This document shows positions 43,401 through 51,183 of a stretch of DNA of 64,000 nt, in pieces. A program made the position numbers and the translations under genes. The notes below the pieces were generated by a model. The model had not been told where the DNA came from. It saw only the letters and a list, made by a program, of their open reading frames with translations, and did not search any database. Every line of letters begins with the position of its first letter. Position 1 is the first letter of the stretch. This DNA comes from Holophagaceae bacterium (GTDB lineage: Bacteria > Acidobacteriota > Holophagae > Holophagales > Holophagaceae). Where the stretch lies: positions 62,001 through 126,000 of the forward strand of contig JADJVL010000014.1 in NCBI GenBank assembly GCA_016710635.1, given 5' to 3'.

Positions 43401-43868
43401 CAGCTGGGCCTGGTCCCAGGGCGCCTCTCCGTAGACCCGGGGAATGGTGAGCCGGCCGGCCTTCAGGCCGATCACCTCCGCGCTCAGGAGCCGGGGATAG
43501 CGGCTGCCGGCCAGCTCTTCCGAGAGCTTCGTCTGGAAGGCCCTGCGCTGGTCCTTGGAGTACTCATGCCAGGCCTTGGACAAAGGCGTGCCTTCCAACG
43601 CCTGCATGAGCCAGATCTCGCTCTCGTCGAAGCCGAAGTGCGACTCGCCACCGTCCAGGGGTTCCACATCCAGGAAGGAGCGGAGGTAGGTCTCCTTGAT
43701 CTGGTCCAGTTCCCGGTCCCCGGGCCTGGGGTACCAGCGCTGCAGCAGGAAGCGGGCCCCGTCGCTGTCCCGCCGGATGATGTGCCAGGACTGCCCGGAA
43801 TCCCCCACCTGCCCGACATCCGCGGCCCAGCTCACCCGCTGGGCGCCGTAGGCGGGCCGGATGCTCAT
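40419..43868 (-). CDS. Large STAND-like/TPR protein with degenerate kinase-like and ATPase motifs
   Basis: A 1149-residue cytoplasmic protein. Residues 1 to about 190 resemble a degraded protein-kinase N-lobe with no catalytic HRD or DFG. About 205-500 has the order of a STAND/AAA ATPase (GRAQELTYLKSLM before the P-loop), but Walker A reads HGEEGLGKEHL (Glu in place of Ser/Thr). The segment at the Walker B position, RLIYLSSLRHASPDV, has Ser-Ser where active members have Asp-Asp. About 560-1149 is a long TPR array. This order recalls PknK/MalT-like signalling proteins, here probably a non-catalytic scaffold or regulator. It is translationally coupled to panB and divergent from the cbb3 cluster. 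Confidence 0.85.
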   Translation of the reverse strand: MSIRPAYGAQRVSWAADVGQVGDSGQSWHIIRRDSDGARFLLQRWYPRPGDRELDQIKETYLRSFLDVEPLDGGESHFGFDESEIWLMQALEGTPLSKAWHEYSKDQRRAFQTKLSEELAGSRYPRLLSAEVIGLKAGRLTIPRVYGEAPWDQAQLWLSMPDPEAPAIVQAAPWELPRDLSDVRGRALRGRAQELTYLKSLMFGLTAPSPMERIVILHGEEGLGKEHLAAWSVAAAETDGLWVHALEPQHEEGPAAFLDRFLQSLLQGTEADLYAMKPQVARGLSRVIGSYAFLTGGRQTKGTEDQVEPDELKAALEAMDFANTLHQRLIYLSSLRHASPDVVALLRDLIQRSHLPWLLCVTSGPEGARLKPLLGPLKGDMSVAAVHLNRLEDEDLRLLLTEILGSGAVPEPVQRELLHRSLGNPGLLQSLLELAQQDGSLTWREGKWRFSGRIGPPMKAHEDLVNQVLLGRLQRLGPASLAMVRMLALSDQAQEPATLARALALSPEPLEEALSAVASSRLVQIQEGRATVPDPKLRELVISHTPQAELKRLARALLGAMQESVSKPVLSVRLQSLASDESTALAQVMLAIEQDPPQPLEAQRVVEQALDLKPSPAQRSRLHEFLADAWAAGLPGGSLFTQASGAQPPSQHALEALQLALASLEGLPDPGGEGMRLQKARLHRKRAMQEIRLRMLPQAFDSTQAAFECLAEHPNHPEQPRLRLALGKIYLLQGFAGKGLRALEEGLQLLPGGKGQHKDQVAIALELGTALAAQCQFQRAASMLQSAQRLLEHDRDFRGLVSVCIALGQSYAAQGQPENAHTVLREALHSSRLQGDISLQAQCHLALGIFRSTQEWLGPALSHLDRALERYLRLGDQAMTTHTKVWKARTLAALGDTVQAEHALLQALMASKQGVSPLEQGEQAFLQAEIAAYQSAWKDAVRLYKASAFLFDSAGLLFRQRHALLRYLQSAAHEAQENQARSGVPSDLEECWSQLESLKGLVEGSGSRWLEMEWHRAHALLLGCAEASDAVAFETLDAWGEALAAAREMRFSAVVLEASAQGADLLVKRGEKLGARSRLQDAFPSFQELWTRIPETQETMFLGRPDMHRFKGTVESCGLRFILPDRADPLADWTPTQASIPPLGGTGEG

Positions 43869-44031
43869 CGCGCCGGGTGCTGGCGGGCCGCGGGCCGGGC
43901 GGGAAGCCCCGGTCTCACGGCAGCCATCCTGGAAGTCATGAAGGCGAGTGTAGCAGGGGGAAAGAAGCGGCGCGGGAAGGCCCGGACGAGGAAGAGAGCC
44001 AGTCTGGACGGGCCTTCCAGCAAATTGGGGT

Positions 44032-44060
44032 TTGACCTATCCAGGGGTGCCCAGCAGAAT
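44032..44060 (+). promoter_or_regulatory. Candidate sigma-70 promoter of the respiratory cluster
   Basis: TTGACC (44032-44037) and CAGAAT (44055-44060) are separated by exactly 17 bases, about 96 bases before the ccoN start, in the 288-base gap between the divergent regulator and ccoN. No FNR-type TTGAT-N4-ATCAA box is seen. Otherwise I see no feature in this gap. Pattern evidence only. Confidence 0.4.
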
Positions 44061-44156
44061 GGTTCAGTTACGCAGGTCACAATTCCGACGCGGTGCCCGA
44101 GCACGGGTCCCGGAGGATCTCTGACCCTGCGATGGATCACTACTGCGGGGATGACG

Positions 44157-45575
44157 ATGGACGCCAATCTCGATTCCGCCACCACTTCCGGGGCCTGGGC
44201 CTGGTTCGACCAGGAGCACAGCGCTTCGAAGCGATTCATGATCAGCGGCGCCATCTGGGCCCTGGTGGGCACCTTCCTGGGCCTCCTGGCCGCCACCGAG
44301 TACTGGCTGCCGGACATGATCCACAACGTGGCCTGGCTGACCTTTGGCCGCATCCGGCCCACCCACATCAATGTGGTGGCCTTCGGTTTCATCTCCATGA
44401 GCACCGTGGGCGCGATCCTCTACGTGATCCCCGAGCTCTGCCGCACCCGGCTCCACAGCGAGCGGGTCGGCAACATCCTGATGCTGGCCTGGAACGCCGT
44501 GATCACCGCGGGCATCTTCTGCCTGCTGAGCGGCATCACCGAGGGCCGCGAATACGCCGAGCTGCCCTGGTTCCTGGACATCCCCCTCTTCGCCGCCCTG
44601 CTCGTCTACTGCTGGCTGGTCTGGATGACCGTCCTGAACCGCAAGGAGAAGCAGCTCTACGTGACCATCTGGTACGTCGCGGGCACCACCATGTGGTTCC
44701 CCATCGTCTACCTCATCGGCAACAAGGTCTTCTTCTCCATGACCGGCATCGCCGACGCCATCGCCGGCTGGTTCTACGGCCACAACATCCTGGGCCTCTG
44801 GTTCACCACCAACGGCATCGGCCTCACCTACTACTTCCTGCCCAAGATCACGAAGAACCCGCTCTACTCCCACCTGCTCTCCATCGTGGGCTTCAGCACC
44901 ATCGCGATGTTCTACACGCCCACGGGCACCCACCACCTGCTGCAGAGCCCGGTGCCCGAGTGGCTCAAGGCCGTGGCGGTGATCAGCTCCGTGATGCTGC
45001 TGGTCCCCGTGATGAGCGTGCTGGTGAACTTCTTCCTCACCATGAAGGGGAAGTGGGGCATGCTCGGCGCCAACATCCCCTTGCGCTTCTTCATCACTGC
45101 CATGTGGTTCTACCTGCTGACCTGCTTCACGGGCCCCTTCCAGGCCACCCGCTGGATCAACTGGTACCTCCACTTCACCCATTGGGTCGTGGGGCACGCC
45201 CACTTCGCCCTGCTGGGCACCTTCGGCTTCGTGGCCTGGGGCGCCATCTACTACTGCGTGCCCCGCGTCTCGGGCCGGCAGTGGTACAGCCGCCGGCTCG
45301 CCAATGCGCACTTCTGGCTCTCCCTGGTGGGCACCACCATCATGATGACCGCCCTCACCATCGCCGGCCTCGCCCAGGCCGCCGCCTGGGAGGAAGGCAC
45401 CCCGGTCTACCGCGGCGTCATCATGGTGAACCCCTACATGGGTATGCGGGCGTTCTCGGGGCTGCTGATCGTCATCGGCCAGCTCCTCTTCGTCTACAAC
45501 ATCCTCAAGACCCTTGTGTTCACGGAAGAAACGGCCGAAGGGCCGCTGGAAGAGGCCGCGCCATCGCCACTCTAG
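44157..45575 (+). CDS. ccoN: cbb3-type cytochrome c oxidase catalytic subunit CcoN
   Basis: A 472-residue membrane protein with about twelve helices, the catalytic subunit of a C-family haem-copper oxidase reducing oxygen to water. Low-spin haem ligands are in PTHINVVAFGF and VVGHAHFALLG; the latter also gives the high-spin haem ligand. Copper-B ligands are the His of YGHNILGLWFT and the HH of YTPTGTHHLL. The Tyr six residues before this HH matches the cross-linked Tyr251 of the Pseudomonas stutzeri enzyme. ATG 44157 has GGGG six bases upstream; ATG 44151 in the same frame is an alternative. The gene opens the cluster; ccoO-like follows. Confidence 0.95.
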   Translation: MDANLDSATTSGAWAWFDQEHSASKRFMISGAIWALVGTFLGLLAATEYWLPDMIHNVAWLTFGRIRPTHINVVAFGFISMSTVGAILYVIPELCRTRLHSERVGNILMLAWNAVITAGIFCLLSGITEGREYAELPWFLDIPLFAALLVYCWLVWMTVLNRKEKQLYVTIWYVAGTTMWFPIVYLIGNKVFFSMTGIADAIAGWFYGHNILGLWFTTNGIGLTYYFLPKITKNPLYSHLLSIVGFSTIAMFYTPTGTHHLLQSPVPEWLKAVAVISSVMLLVPVMSVLVNFFLTMKGKWGMLGANIPLRFFITAMWFYLLTCFTGPFQATRWINWYLHFTHWVVGHAHFALLGTFGFVAWGAIYYCVPRVSGRQWYSRRLANAHFWLSLVGTTIMMTALTIAGLAQAAAWEEGTPVYRGVIMVNPYMGMRAFSGLLIVIGQLLFVYNILKTLVFTEETAEGPLEEAAPSPL

Positions 45576-45651
45576 GCGCCCACCCAGGCTTGAGCTTGCG
45601 ACGGAACCCCCGGGACGGAACGACCAGGACACCACGGCTAGGACGATCACG

Positions 45652-46938
45652 ATGAGCACGCAGCGCGCCAACTACCTCTACCCCTCCATCGGCATGGGCC
45701 TCATCCTCGCCAGCATCATCTTCGTGGTGGTGCTGGTGCCGCGGTGGACCTTCAGGCCGCCGGAGCCGCGGGACCTCCGCAACTACACGGCCCAGGAACT
45801 CCGGGGCCGGGAACTCTACAAGAAGGAGGGCTGCTGGTACTGCCACTCCATGGTGAGCCGGCCCCAGGACTGGGACCACGGCGTGCGCAGCAAGTCCTCG
45901 GACTACTATTTCGACGAGTACCACCTGCTGGGTTCCGAGCGCTCAGGCCCCGATCTCGCCAACATCGGCGGCAAGTTCCCGGACGAATACCACATCCAGC
46001 ACCACCGCGAGCCCCGCTCCCTCAAGCCCGGCTCCAACATGCCGCGTTTCGACTACCTCTCCGAACAGGAGATGACCGACCTCACCGCCTACCTCCAGAG
46101 CCTGGGTCCCAACGGCACCCGCGCCCTGGATCCCACCCTGGAGCATGGCGCCAAGCGCAGCGTGGGCCAGGAGCTCTACGCCCGGACCGGGGAGACCCGC
46201 TGGGCCACGGTCCAGGACTGGACCTGGGAAAAGGGCCCCTTGAAGGGCCAGACGGAGAAGGTCGCGAAGTGGAAGGGCGGCGTGGCTGAGCGCGAGGCCC
46301 TGGCGGCGAAGAACTATGACGCCCACCCGGAAGTCCCCTACAAGTACAGCGCCGAGATCGAGGAACTGCTCTACGGCACGAGCCACGAGGCCCAGAACGC
46401 CAAGACGCCCCTGAAGGCCTGCATCACGCCCAAGTTCGGCAACGAGGAGCAGGTCCACGAGGCCCGCCAGGAGAACCCGAACCTGGCCAGCTGGACCGAA
46501 GTGAGCTTCAAGGAGCCCGCGACGATGCCCACGGACCTCGTCGAGGCGAAGGCCCTGATGGCCCGCCGCGTGGTGGCCAACCAGGGCCGCGGCATCTTCA
46601 ACCAGAAGTGCGCCACCTGCCACGGCCTCGACGGCAACGGCAAGGGCTGGGCCGCCGCCACCATGACCAAGCGCCCGGCGAACTTCCAGGAAGACAAGTT
46701 CATGAACTACAACACGGACACCTGGTACTGGCGCATCAGCCGCGGCGTGCCCTCCACCCAGATGCCCCGGTGGGAGTACACCCTGGATCCCTACCAGCGC
46801 CTCCAGTTGACCGCCTTCATGAAGTACATCTCCCAGAACAAGGGCCTCGGCACGCTGCTCGGCGTGGAAGGCGAATACGGCCGGCCCCCCAGCGCCGCCG
46901 CCTCCGCCCCGGCTCCCGCCGCCGCGCCGTCGAAGTGA
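45652..46938 (+). CDS. ccoO: CcoO-like membrane cytochrome c with a second C-terminal haem domain
   Basis: A 428-residue protein with one N-terminal membrane helix (about residues 11-30) and a periplasmic part. The first haem site CWYCH (about residue 62) with SRPQDWDHG matches CcoO/FixO. About residues 175-300 form a long insert. A second haem site is CATCHGLDGNG (about residue 323) with a distal Met in STQMPRWEY, resembling the CcoP/FixP type. The usual dihaem CcoP is absent, so this chain may combine CcoO and one CcoP-like domain. The C-terminus is an Ala/Pro-rich tail. AGGA precedes ATG 45652. Confidence 0.92.
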   Translation: MSTQRANYLYPSIGMGLILASIIFVVVLVPRWTFRPPEPRDLRNYTAQELRGRELYKKEGCWYCHSMVSRPQDWDHGVRSKSSDYYFDEYHLLGSERSGPDLANIGGKFPDEYHIQHHREPRSLKPGSNMPRFDYLSEQEMTDLTAYLQSLGPNGTRALDPTLEHGAKRSVGQELYARTGETRWATVQDWTWEKGPLKGQTEKVAKWKGGVAEREALAAKNYDAHPEVPYKYSAEIEELLYGTSHEAQNAKTPLKACITPKFGNEEQVHEARQENPNLASWTEVSFKEPATMPTDLVEAKALMARRVVANQGRGIFNQKCATCHGLDGNGKGWAAATMTKRPANFQEDKFMNYNTDTWYWRISRGVPSTQMPRWEYTLDPYQRLQLTAFMKYISQNKGLGTLLGVEGEYGRPPSAAASAPAPAAAPSK

Positions 46939-46951
46939 AGCGAGGACACCC

Positions 46952-47110
46952 ATGGCCACGGATCCCAAGCACAATCCCAACGACGAGCCGATGGAGGAGG
47001 TCTCCGGCACCAGGATCGGCCACGGCAAGGCGCCCTTCGCCCTCGTGATCCTCTACCTCATCATCCTGATCTGGGCCGTCCTGGCCTGGATCCGGCCCAG
47101 CGGCACCTGA
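46952..47110 (+). CDS. Small single-helix membrane protein of the oxidase cluster
   Basis: A 52-residue protein starting MATDPKHNPNDEPMEE with one membrane helix (FALVILYLIILIWAVLAWI, about residues 29-47). The polar, acidic N-terminus is probably cytoplasmic. It lies 13 bases after the ccoO-like stop and 17 before the dihaem cytochrome, in the same transcript. It may stand in for CcoQ or for the membrane anchor of CcoP. Family membership cannot be assigned from sequence alone. Confidence 0.75.
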   Translation: MATDPKHNPNDEPMEEVSGTRIGHGKAPFALVILYLIILIWAVLAWIRPSGT

Positions 47111-47127
47111 TTCGGGAAGGACGGACG

Positions 47128-48195
47128 ATGCACGACACGCGTTTCACCTTCACCTCCCGCGGCCTTTCCTTCGCCGCCGTGGGCGCAGCCTTCGCCGGCC
47201 TGCTCGTGGTCGGCTGCGCCGACGGCCTGACGGTCAAGCAGCAGCCTGCCGGAGACCGCCCCAAGGCCATGTCCGGCGCCATCTCGAGCCTCGAGCGGGG
47301 CTCCGAGAGCAATGCCTATCCGCTGAACCTGCCCTCCACTGACAAGTTGCGGGGCCGCGCGGCCTATACCGTCAATTGCCAGTCCTGCCACGGCACCTAC
47401 TACACCGCCGCCGAAAAGGCCGACAGCGCCAAGGATCTGGCCTTGGCTGACGGCCACGTGGACAAGAACAAGGTGATCGGCCCCTTGAAGGAAGAGGGGC
47501 GCTATCCCGCCGTCGCCACCAAGAACGGGCCCGACTTCATGAGCCGGGACTGGCGCTTCCAGCGCACCCCCGGCCAGATCTTCCAGCTCCTGGCCGAAGG
47601 CAGCGCCCCGGAAAAGCTGGGCCTGCCCAAGGGCAAGCGCCTGCAGCACCCGGGCCCCGTGCCCGGTCCCGACGGCAAGCCCCTCCGCAACGCCGACGGC
47701 ACTCTGAAGATGGAAATGGGCCGGGGCTGGCTCGATTTCATGGAGATCAGCCGCGGCGGCGTGACCTACACCCCCGGCGACCCCGTGCCCATCTGGGATG
47801 CCATCTTTTACGTCTGGAGCCGCTCCATCGCCGGCCACAGCGTGACCCGCTTCAAGGAGGTCTGGGACGTGTACGGGCAGAACTGCAACGTCTGCCACGG
47901 CACCATCGGCAAGGGCGACGGGCCCGCGGCCCGGACCCTCTATCCCCTGCCCTTCAACTTCACGAACCGGAAGGCCATGGCGGAAACGACGGATGAGTTC
48001 CTCTTCTGGCGCATTTCCGAAGGCGGCCAGTTCACCAAGATTCCCGAGAGCATCCAGCAGACCATGACGCCCCAGGCCCTCAGCCTGTACGTGCACCAGT
48101 GGTCCGCCATGCCCGCCTGGCGCGGCGTCCTTTCCGACGACCAGCGCTGGATGGCCGTGGACGGGGTGCGCAGCAAGTCCTACGACCACGAGTGA
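47128..48195 (+). CDS. Dihaem cytochrome c lipoprotein
   Basis: A 355-residue exported lipoprotein. The signal segment ends in LLVVGCADG, giving a lipobox Cys. Two haem c sites are seen: CQSCHGTYY (about residue 87) and CNVCHGTIG (about residue 254). Candidate distal Met residues lie in FMEISRGGV and SAMPAWRG. It probably carries electrons between the Rieske/cytochrome b module and the CcoO-like subunit, replacing cytochrome c1. It is 8 bases upstream of the Rieske gene. Confidence 0.88.
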   Translation: MHDTRFTFTSRGLSFAAVGAAFAGLLVVGCADGLTVKQQPAGDRPKAMSGAISSLERGSESNAYPLNLPSTDKLRGRAAYTVNCQSCHGTYYTAAEKADSAKDLALADGHVDKNKVIGPLKEEGRYPAVATKNGPDFMSRDWRFQRTPGQIFQLLAEGSAPEKLGLPKGKRLQHPGPVPGPDGKPLRNADGTLKMEMGRGWLDFMEISRGGVTYTPGDPVPIWDAIFYVWSRSIAGHSVTRFKEVWDVYGQNCNVCHGTIGKGDGPAARTLYPLPFNFTNRKAMAETTDEFLFWRISEGGQFTKIPESIQQTMTPQALSLYVHQWSAMPAWRGVLSDDQRWMAVDGVRSKSYDHE

Positions 48196-48203
48196 GGCCC
48201 CGC

Positions 48204-48857
48204 ATGCAAGAGAACACCCGCAGGTTCCTCCTGAAGACCATCACCAGCCTGCCCATCGTCGGCGGGTCGGTGCTCGCCATGCACGCCATCCTCCGGTTCT
48301 TCAAGCCCACCATGGTGGGCGGCATCACCGGCCTCATGGCGCCCCCGGACGAGGCGGGCAGCGCCCTCCAGGCCGTGGCCCAGGTCTCGGAACTCACCAA
48401 GCCCTGGGACTTCAAGGACTTCATCTATGTCCGCAAGTCCGTGGAGTACAGCTCCCGCAAGTGGCAGGGCGCCAAGATCCCCGGGTTCGTGGTGCGGCTC
48501 CCGGACGAGTTCGTGGACCCCAAGGACGAGAAGAGCAAGTACGTGGTGGTGCAGCGCATCTGCCCGCACCTCGGCTGCACCTTCAACTTCATCAGCAACT
48601 CGGAGGAGTTGGCCGGCGGCTACAACTACAAGGCCCCGCCGCCCTTCCACCCGCACTTCGCCTGCCCCTGCCACCTCTCGGTGTACGACCCGACCCGGCC
48701 CCAGCCCATCGCCGGCAGCGTGGCGGGCAAGGCCTTCGACAAATTGCCGGGCAAGGTCGTCTCCGGCCCCGCGCCCCGTCCGCCCCGCACCATGGCCTTC
48801 GACATCAAGGACGGACAGATCTGGATCACGGACACCGAAGGAGGCGGCGTTGGTTAA
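48204..48857 (+). CDS. qcrA: Rieske [2Fe-2S] protein
   Basis: A 217-residue protein with an N-terminal membrane/Tat-like segment (RRFLLKTITSLPIVGGSVLA). The cluster-binding motifs are CPHLGCTF and CPCHLSVYD (Cys and His ligands of both loops, CXHXGC and CXXH). The disulfide-forming Cys residues are within these loops. It takes one electron from quinol at the Qo site of cytochrome b. Its stop overlaps the cytochrome b start by 8 bases, giving translational coupling. Confidence 0.93.
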   Translation: MQENTRRFLLKTITSLPIVGGSVLAMHAILRFFKPTMVGGITGLMAPPDEAGSALQAVAQVSELTKPWDFKDFIYVRKSVEYSSRKWQGAKIPGFVVRLPDEFVDPKDEKSKYVVVQRICPHLGCTFNFISNSEELAGGYNYKAPPPFHPHFACPCHLSVYDPTRPQPIAGSVAGKAFDKLPGKVVSGPAPRPPRTMAFDIKDGQIWITDTEGGGVG

Positions 48858-50469
48858 TCAAGTCCCCACCTGGCTGCCTGCGCGCATCGCCAACTTCATC
48901 CCGCGGCAGGGCCTGCTGAGGCACCTGCTCCTGGGCCTCATCTGCGCTGTCCCCAACCTCGTGGACTGGGTCGCGGACCGCTGGAACAAGATGGACCTCT
49001 TCGACGAGACCCACGTCCAGGAGGCCAAGACCAACCCCTGGTACAGCCTGGGCGGCATGTGGTACTGGGCCTGGATCCTGGTGATCATCAGCGGCGTCAT
49101 CCTGATGATCTACTACATCCCCGAGACTTCGATCTCCTTCAGGTCCATCGAGAACATCCAGAGCAACTGGGTCTGGGGCGCGATCCCCATCGGCGCCATG
49201 GTCCGCGGCATCCACAAGTACGGCGCGGACGCCTTCATCATCCTCGCGACGATGAAGTGCTACCGCATCTGGTTCACCGGCGGCTACAAGAACGGCCGGG
49301 AGCTGAGCTTCATCGTCGCGATGGTGCTGCTCATCATCGGCATGTACTCCGGCCTGACGGGCTACCTGCTGATCTGGAACCAGCGCGCCCTGTGGGCGAC
49401 GAAGGTGATGGCCACCTTCCCCACCTACCTGGACCAGAACCCGAGCTACCTGCCCCTGGGCGAGTTCATCAACGCCACCAACCAGGGCAAGACCACGGCG
49501 CAGGTGCTGCTCGGCGGCACCTCCATCGGCCCCGCCACGGTGACGCGCTTCTATGCCTTCCACTTCATGCTGAGCTTCGTGCCGATGATCTTCTTCGAGC
49601 TGCGCGTCTACAACCGCGGCTTCAAGCGCATGAACATCAGCAACTGGGCCAAGCTGGCGGTCTTCGGCGTCATCCTCGCCGTCGCCATCCTCATCCCCGC
49701 GGCCCAGGGCAGCCCGGCCAACCCCGAGGTCACGCCCAATCCCATCCTGAGCGACTGGTACTTCCTGGCCATGTACCACATGCTCAAGCTCCAGGATCCC
49801 TACCTCGCCACCATCCTTACCGTGGGCATCCCGGTCCTGGTGCTGCTGGCCCTCTTCCTGGACCGGCGCCCCGAGACCGAGTGGGGCAAGCGGCAGATCG
49901 CCAACTGGATCGGCATCGGCGGCCTGATCTACTTCATCGTCTTCAGCTTCCTGATCATCGAGGGCATCGCGGACATCCATAGGGACGCGCCGCTCTGGTA
50001 CTACTCCATGGGCCTTTTCCTGCTCATCGGGTACTTCCAGGACTGGGCCTACGTGATGAAGCGGGACAGCGCCAAGTGGTGGCAGACCTTCCACGTCTTC
50101 TTCGTCGTCTTCATCCTCCTCTGCATGTCGGCGAACACGCTCTACCACTACTTCGGCGACATCCGGGAATGGAACAACTCGGCCAAGGCCCTGATGGAGC
50201 AGATGGCCGGCGGCGGCGCCATGACGCAGGATGCGGCCTACGACCTCCTCGAGAAGACCCGGCCCGGCCTCAACCTCTGGCACACGCCGGCGGCCACCGT
50301 GGCCGCGGGCAAGCCCAAGGGCATGGAGCTCTGGCTCTTCCACGTCATCGGCTGGCTCGGCTGCATCGTGGCCGGCACCGTCATCGGCCTCGCGCGCTGG
50401 GGTGCCAAGCGGGACGCCGAGCTGGCGGTGCTCGAAGCCAAGGCGAAGCCGAAAGCGGCGGGGGCCTGA
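48850..50469 (+). CDS. Cytochrome b-like subunit lacking both ligands of one haem
   Basis: A 539-residue membrane protein of the cytochrome b family, about ten helices. Compared with mitochondrial cytochrome b, the first His of helix B (RGIHKYGAD) and of helix D (YAFHFMLSF) are kept, but the second ligands are Lys (ATMKCYRIW) and Arg (FFELRVYNR). Only the haem bL site therefore looks intact. The Qo PEWY motif reads SDWY. A TTG start at 48850 is chosen because AAGGAGG lies five bases upstream. The C-terminal third adds helices and a periplasmic part. It follows the Rieske protein and precedes a second cytochrome b; one-haem function is inferred. Confidence 0.9.
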   Translation: MVNQVPTWLPARIANFIPRQGLLRHLLLGLICAVPNLVDWVADRWNKMDLFDETHVQEAKTNPWYSLGGMWYWAWILVIISGVILMIYYIPETSISFRSIENIQSNWVWGAIPIGAMVRGIHKYGADAFIILATMKCYRIWFTGGYKNGRELSFIVAMVLLIIGMYSGLTGYLLIWNQRALWATKVMATFPTYLDQNPSYLPLGEFINATNQGKTTAQVLLGGTSIGPATVTRFYAFHFMLSFVPMIFFELRVYNRGFKRMNISNWAKLAVFGVILAVAILIPAAQGSPANPEVTPNPILSDWYFLAMYHMLKLQDPYLATILTVGIPVLVLLALFLDRRPETEWGKRQIANWIGIGGLIYFIVFSFLIIEGIADIHRDAPLWYYSMGLFLLIGYFQDWAYVMKRDSAKWWQTFHVFFVVFILLCMSANTLYHYFGDIREWNNSAKALMEQMAGGGAMTQDAAYDLLEKTRPGLNLWHTPAATVAAGKPKGMELWLFHVIGWLGCIVAGTVIGLARWGAKRDAELAVLEAKAKPKAAGA

Positions 50470-50474
50470 CCACC

Positions 50475-50747
50475 ATGTACGACACCGCGCGCATCAGGCT
50501 CTGCAAGTGGACCGGCTTCGCCCTCGGCGTGCTGTTCCTCAGCCAGGCCATCGCCCGGTGGAGAGACTTCTTCGCCGTGCCCGGCGTCGGCACCTACGTC
50601 GCCATCATGGCCGCCGTCACGGTCTTCGCGGTCCTGATGACCAGCCTCGCCGTGGTGGTCTACGCGGAAGAGAAGGCCAAGGGCAATGTGAAGGCGCCCA
50701 TGCCCCTCTTCGACCGCTGGTCCGACCGCTTCTTCTTGAAACGCTAG
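50475..50747 (+). CDS. Small two-helix membrane protein
   Basis: A 90-residue protein with two membrane helices (about 12-28 and 38-63) and a charged C-terminus (MPLFDRWSDRFFLKR). It starts 5 bases after the cytochrome b stop. No family is recognised. Its position inside the cluster argues for a structural subunit of the complex. A tandem 15-base repeat (CTAGCTGCCTGAACC twice, 50744-50773) follows its end. Confidence 0.75.
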   Translation: MYDTARIRLCKWTGFALGVLFLSQAIARWRDFFAVPGVGTYVAIMAAVTVFAVLMTSLAVVVYAEEKAKGNVKAPMPLFDRWSDRFFLKR

Positions 50748-50773
50748 CTGCCTGAACCCTAGCTGCCTGAACC
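50744..50773. repeat. Tandem duplication of 15 bases
   Basis: CTAGCTGCCTGAACC occurs twice in direct succession, starting at the stop codon (TAG) of the 90-residue protein and filling the gap to the next gene. A simple slippage duplication of the gene end. Confidence 0.8.
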
Positions 50774-50791
50774 ACTGAACGGGGAATTCCC

Positions 50792-51172
50792 ATGAAAAGC
50801 CCGAAACCACGCTCCGCCTTCGGCATCATCTTCCTGGTGCTGGGCTTCGCCGTCTTCTTCGTGCTCGCCGCCAACAGCATCAGCGCCGAGCTGGACGATG
50901 TCCTCCACCAGGCCCCGGCCGGCGGCAAGATGCGCCAGGCCAACGCGCCGGCGGTGGTGAACAAGGTGGTGGATGGCACCATCACCAAGCTCTACCCGAC
51001 GGTGGCGGACATCCCCTACATCAAGAACGTGAACAAGGGCGTGAGCACCAACGACAACCCATTCCAGCAGTTCAACGTGGTGCGCTGGCTGGGCTGGGCC
51101 TTCGTGCTGGGCGCCCTGATGGAAGTGGGCGTGGCGTACCTGCGCGCCCAGAAGTCCCAAGTGGCCGAGTGA
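50792..51172 (+). CDS. Membrane protein of the respiratory cluster, unknown function
   Basis: A 126-residue protein with a membrane helix near each end (about 9-28 and 99-117) and a hydrophilic loop of about 70 residues between them that would face one side of the membrane. The loop contains EVxDVLHQAP-like charged text (ELDDVLHQAPAGGKM) and a single His but no haem c or Fe-S motif. It is followed after 11 bases by the cytochrome b-ferredoxin gene. Role as a linking subunit is inferred. Confidence 0.75.
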   Translation: MKSPKPRSAFGIIFLVLGFAVFFVLAANSISAELDDVLHQAPAGGKMRQANAPAVVNKVVDGTITKLYPTVADIPYIKNVNKGVSTNDNPFQQFNVVRWLGWAFVLGALMEVGVAYLRAQKSQVAE

Positions 51173-51183
51173 GGACGGTGACC

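Noticed and set aside
41406..44150. N-terminal extension of ccoN by over 900 codons
   Set aside because: The open frame upstream of ccoN lies opposite the STAND-like gene and has no motif; family length and the ribosome site support a start near 44157.
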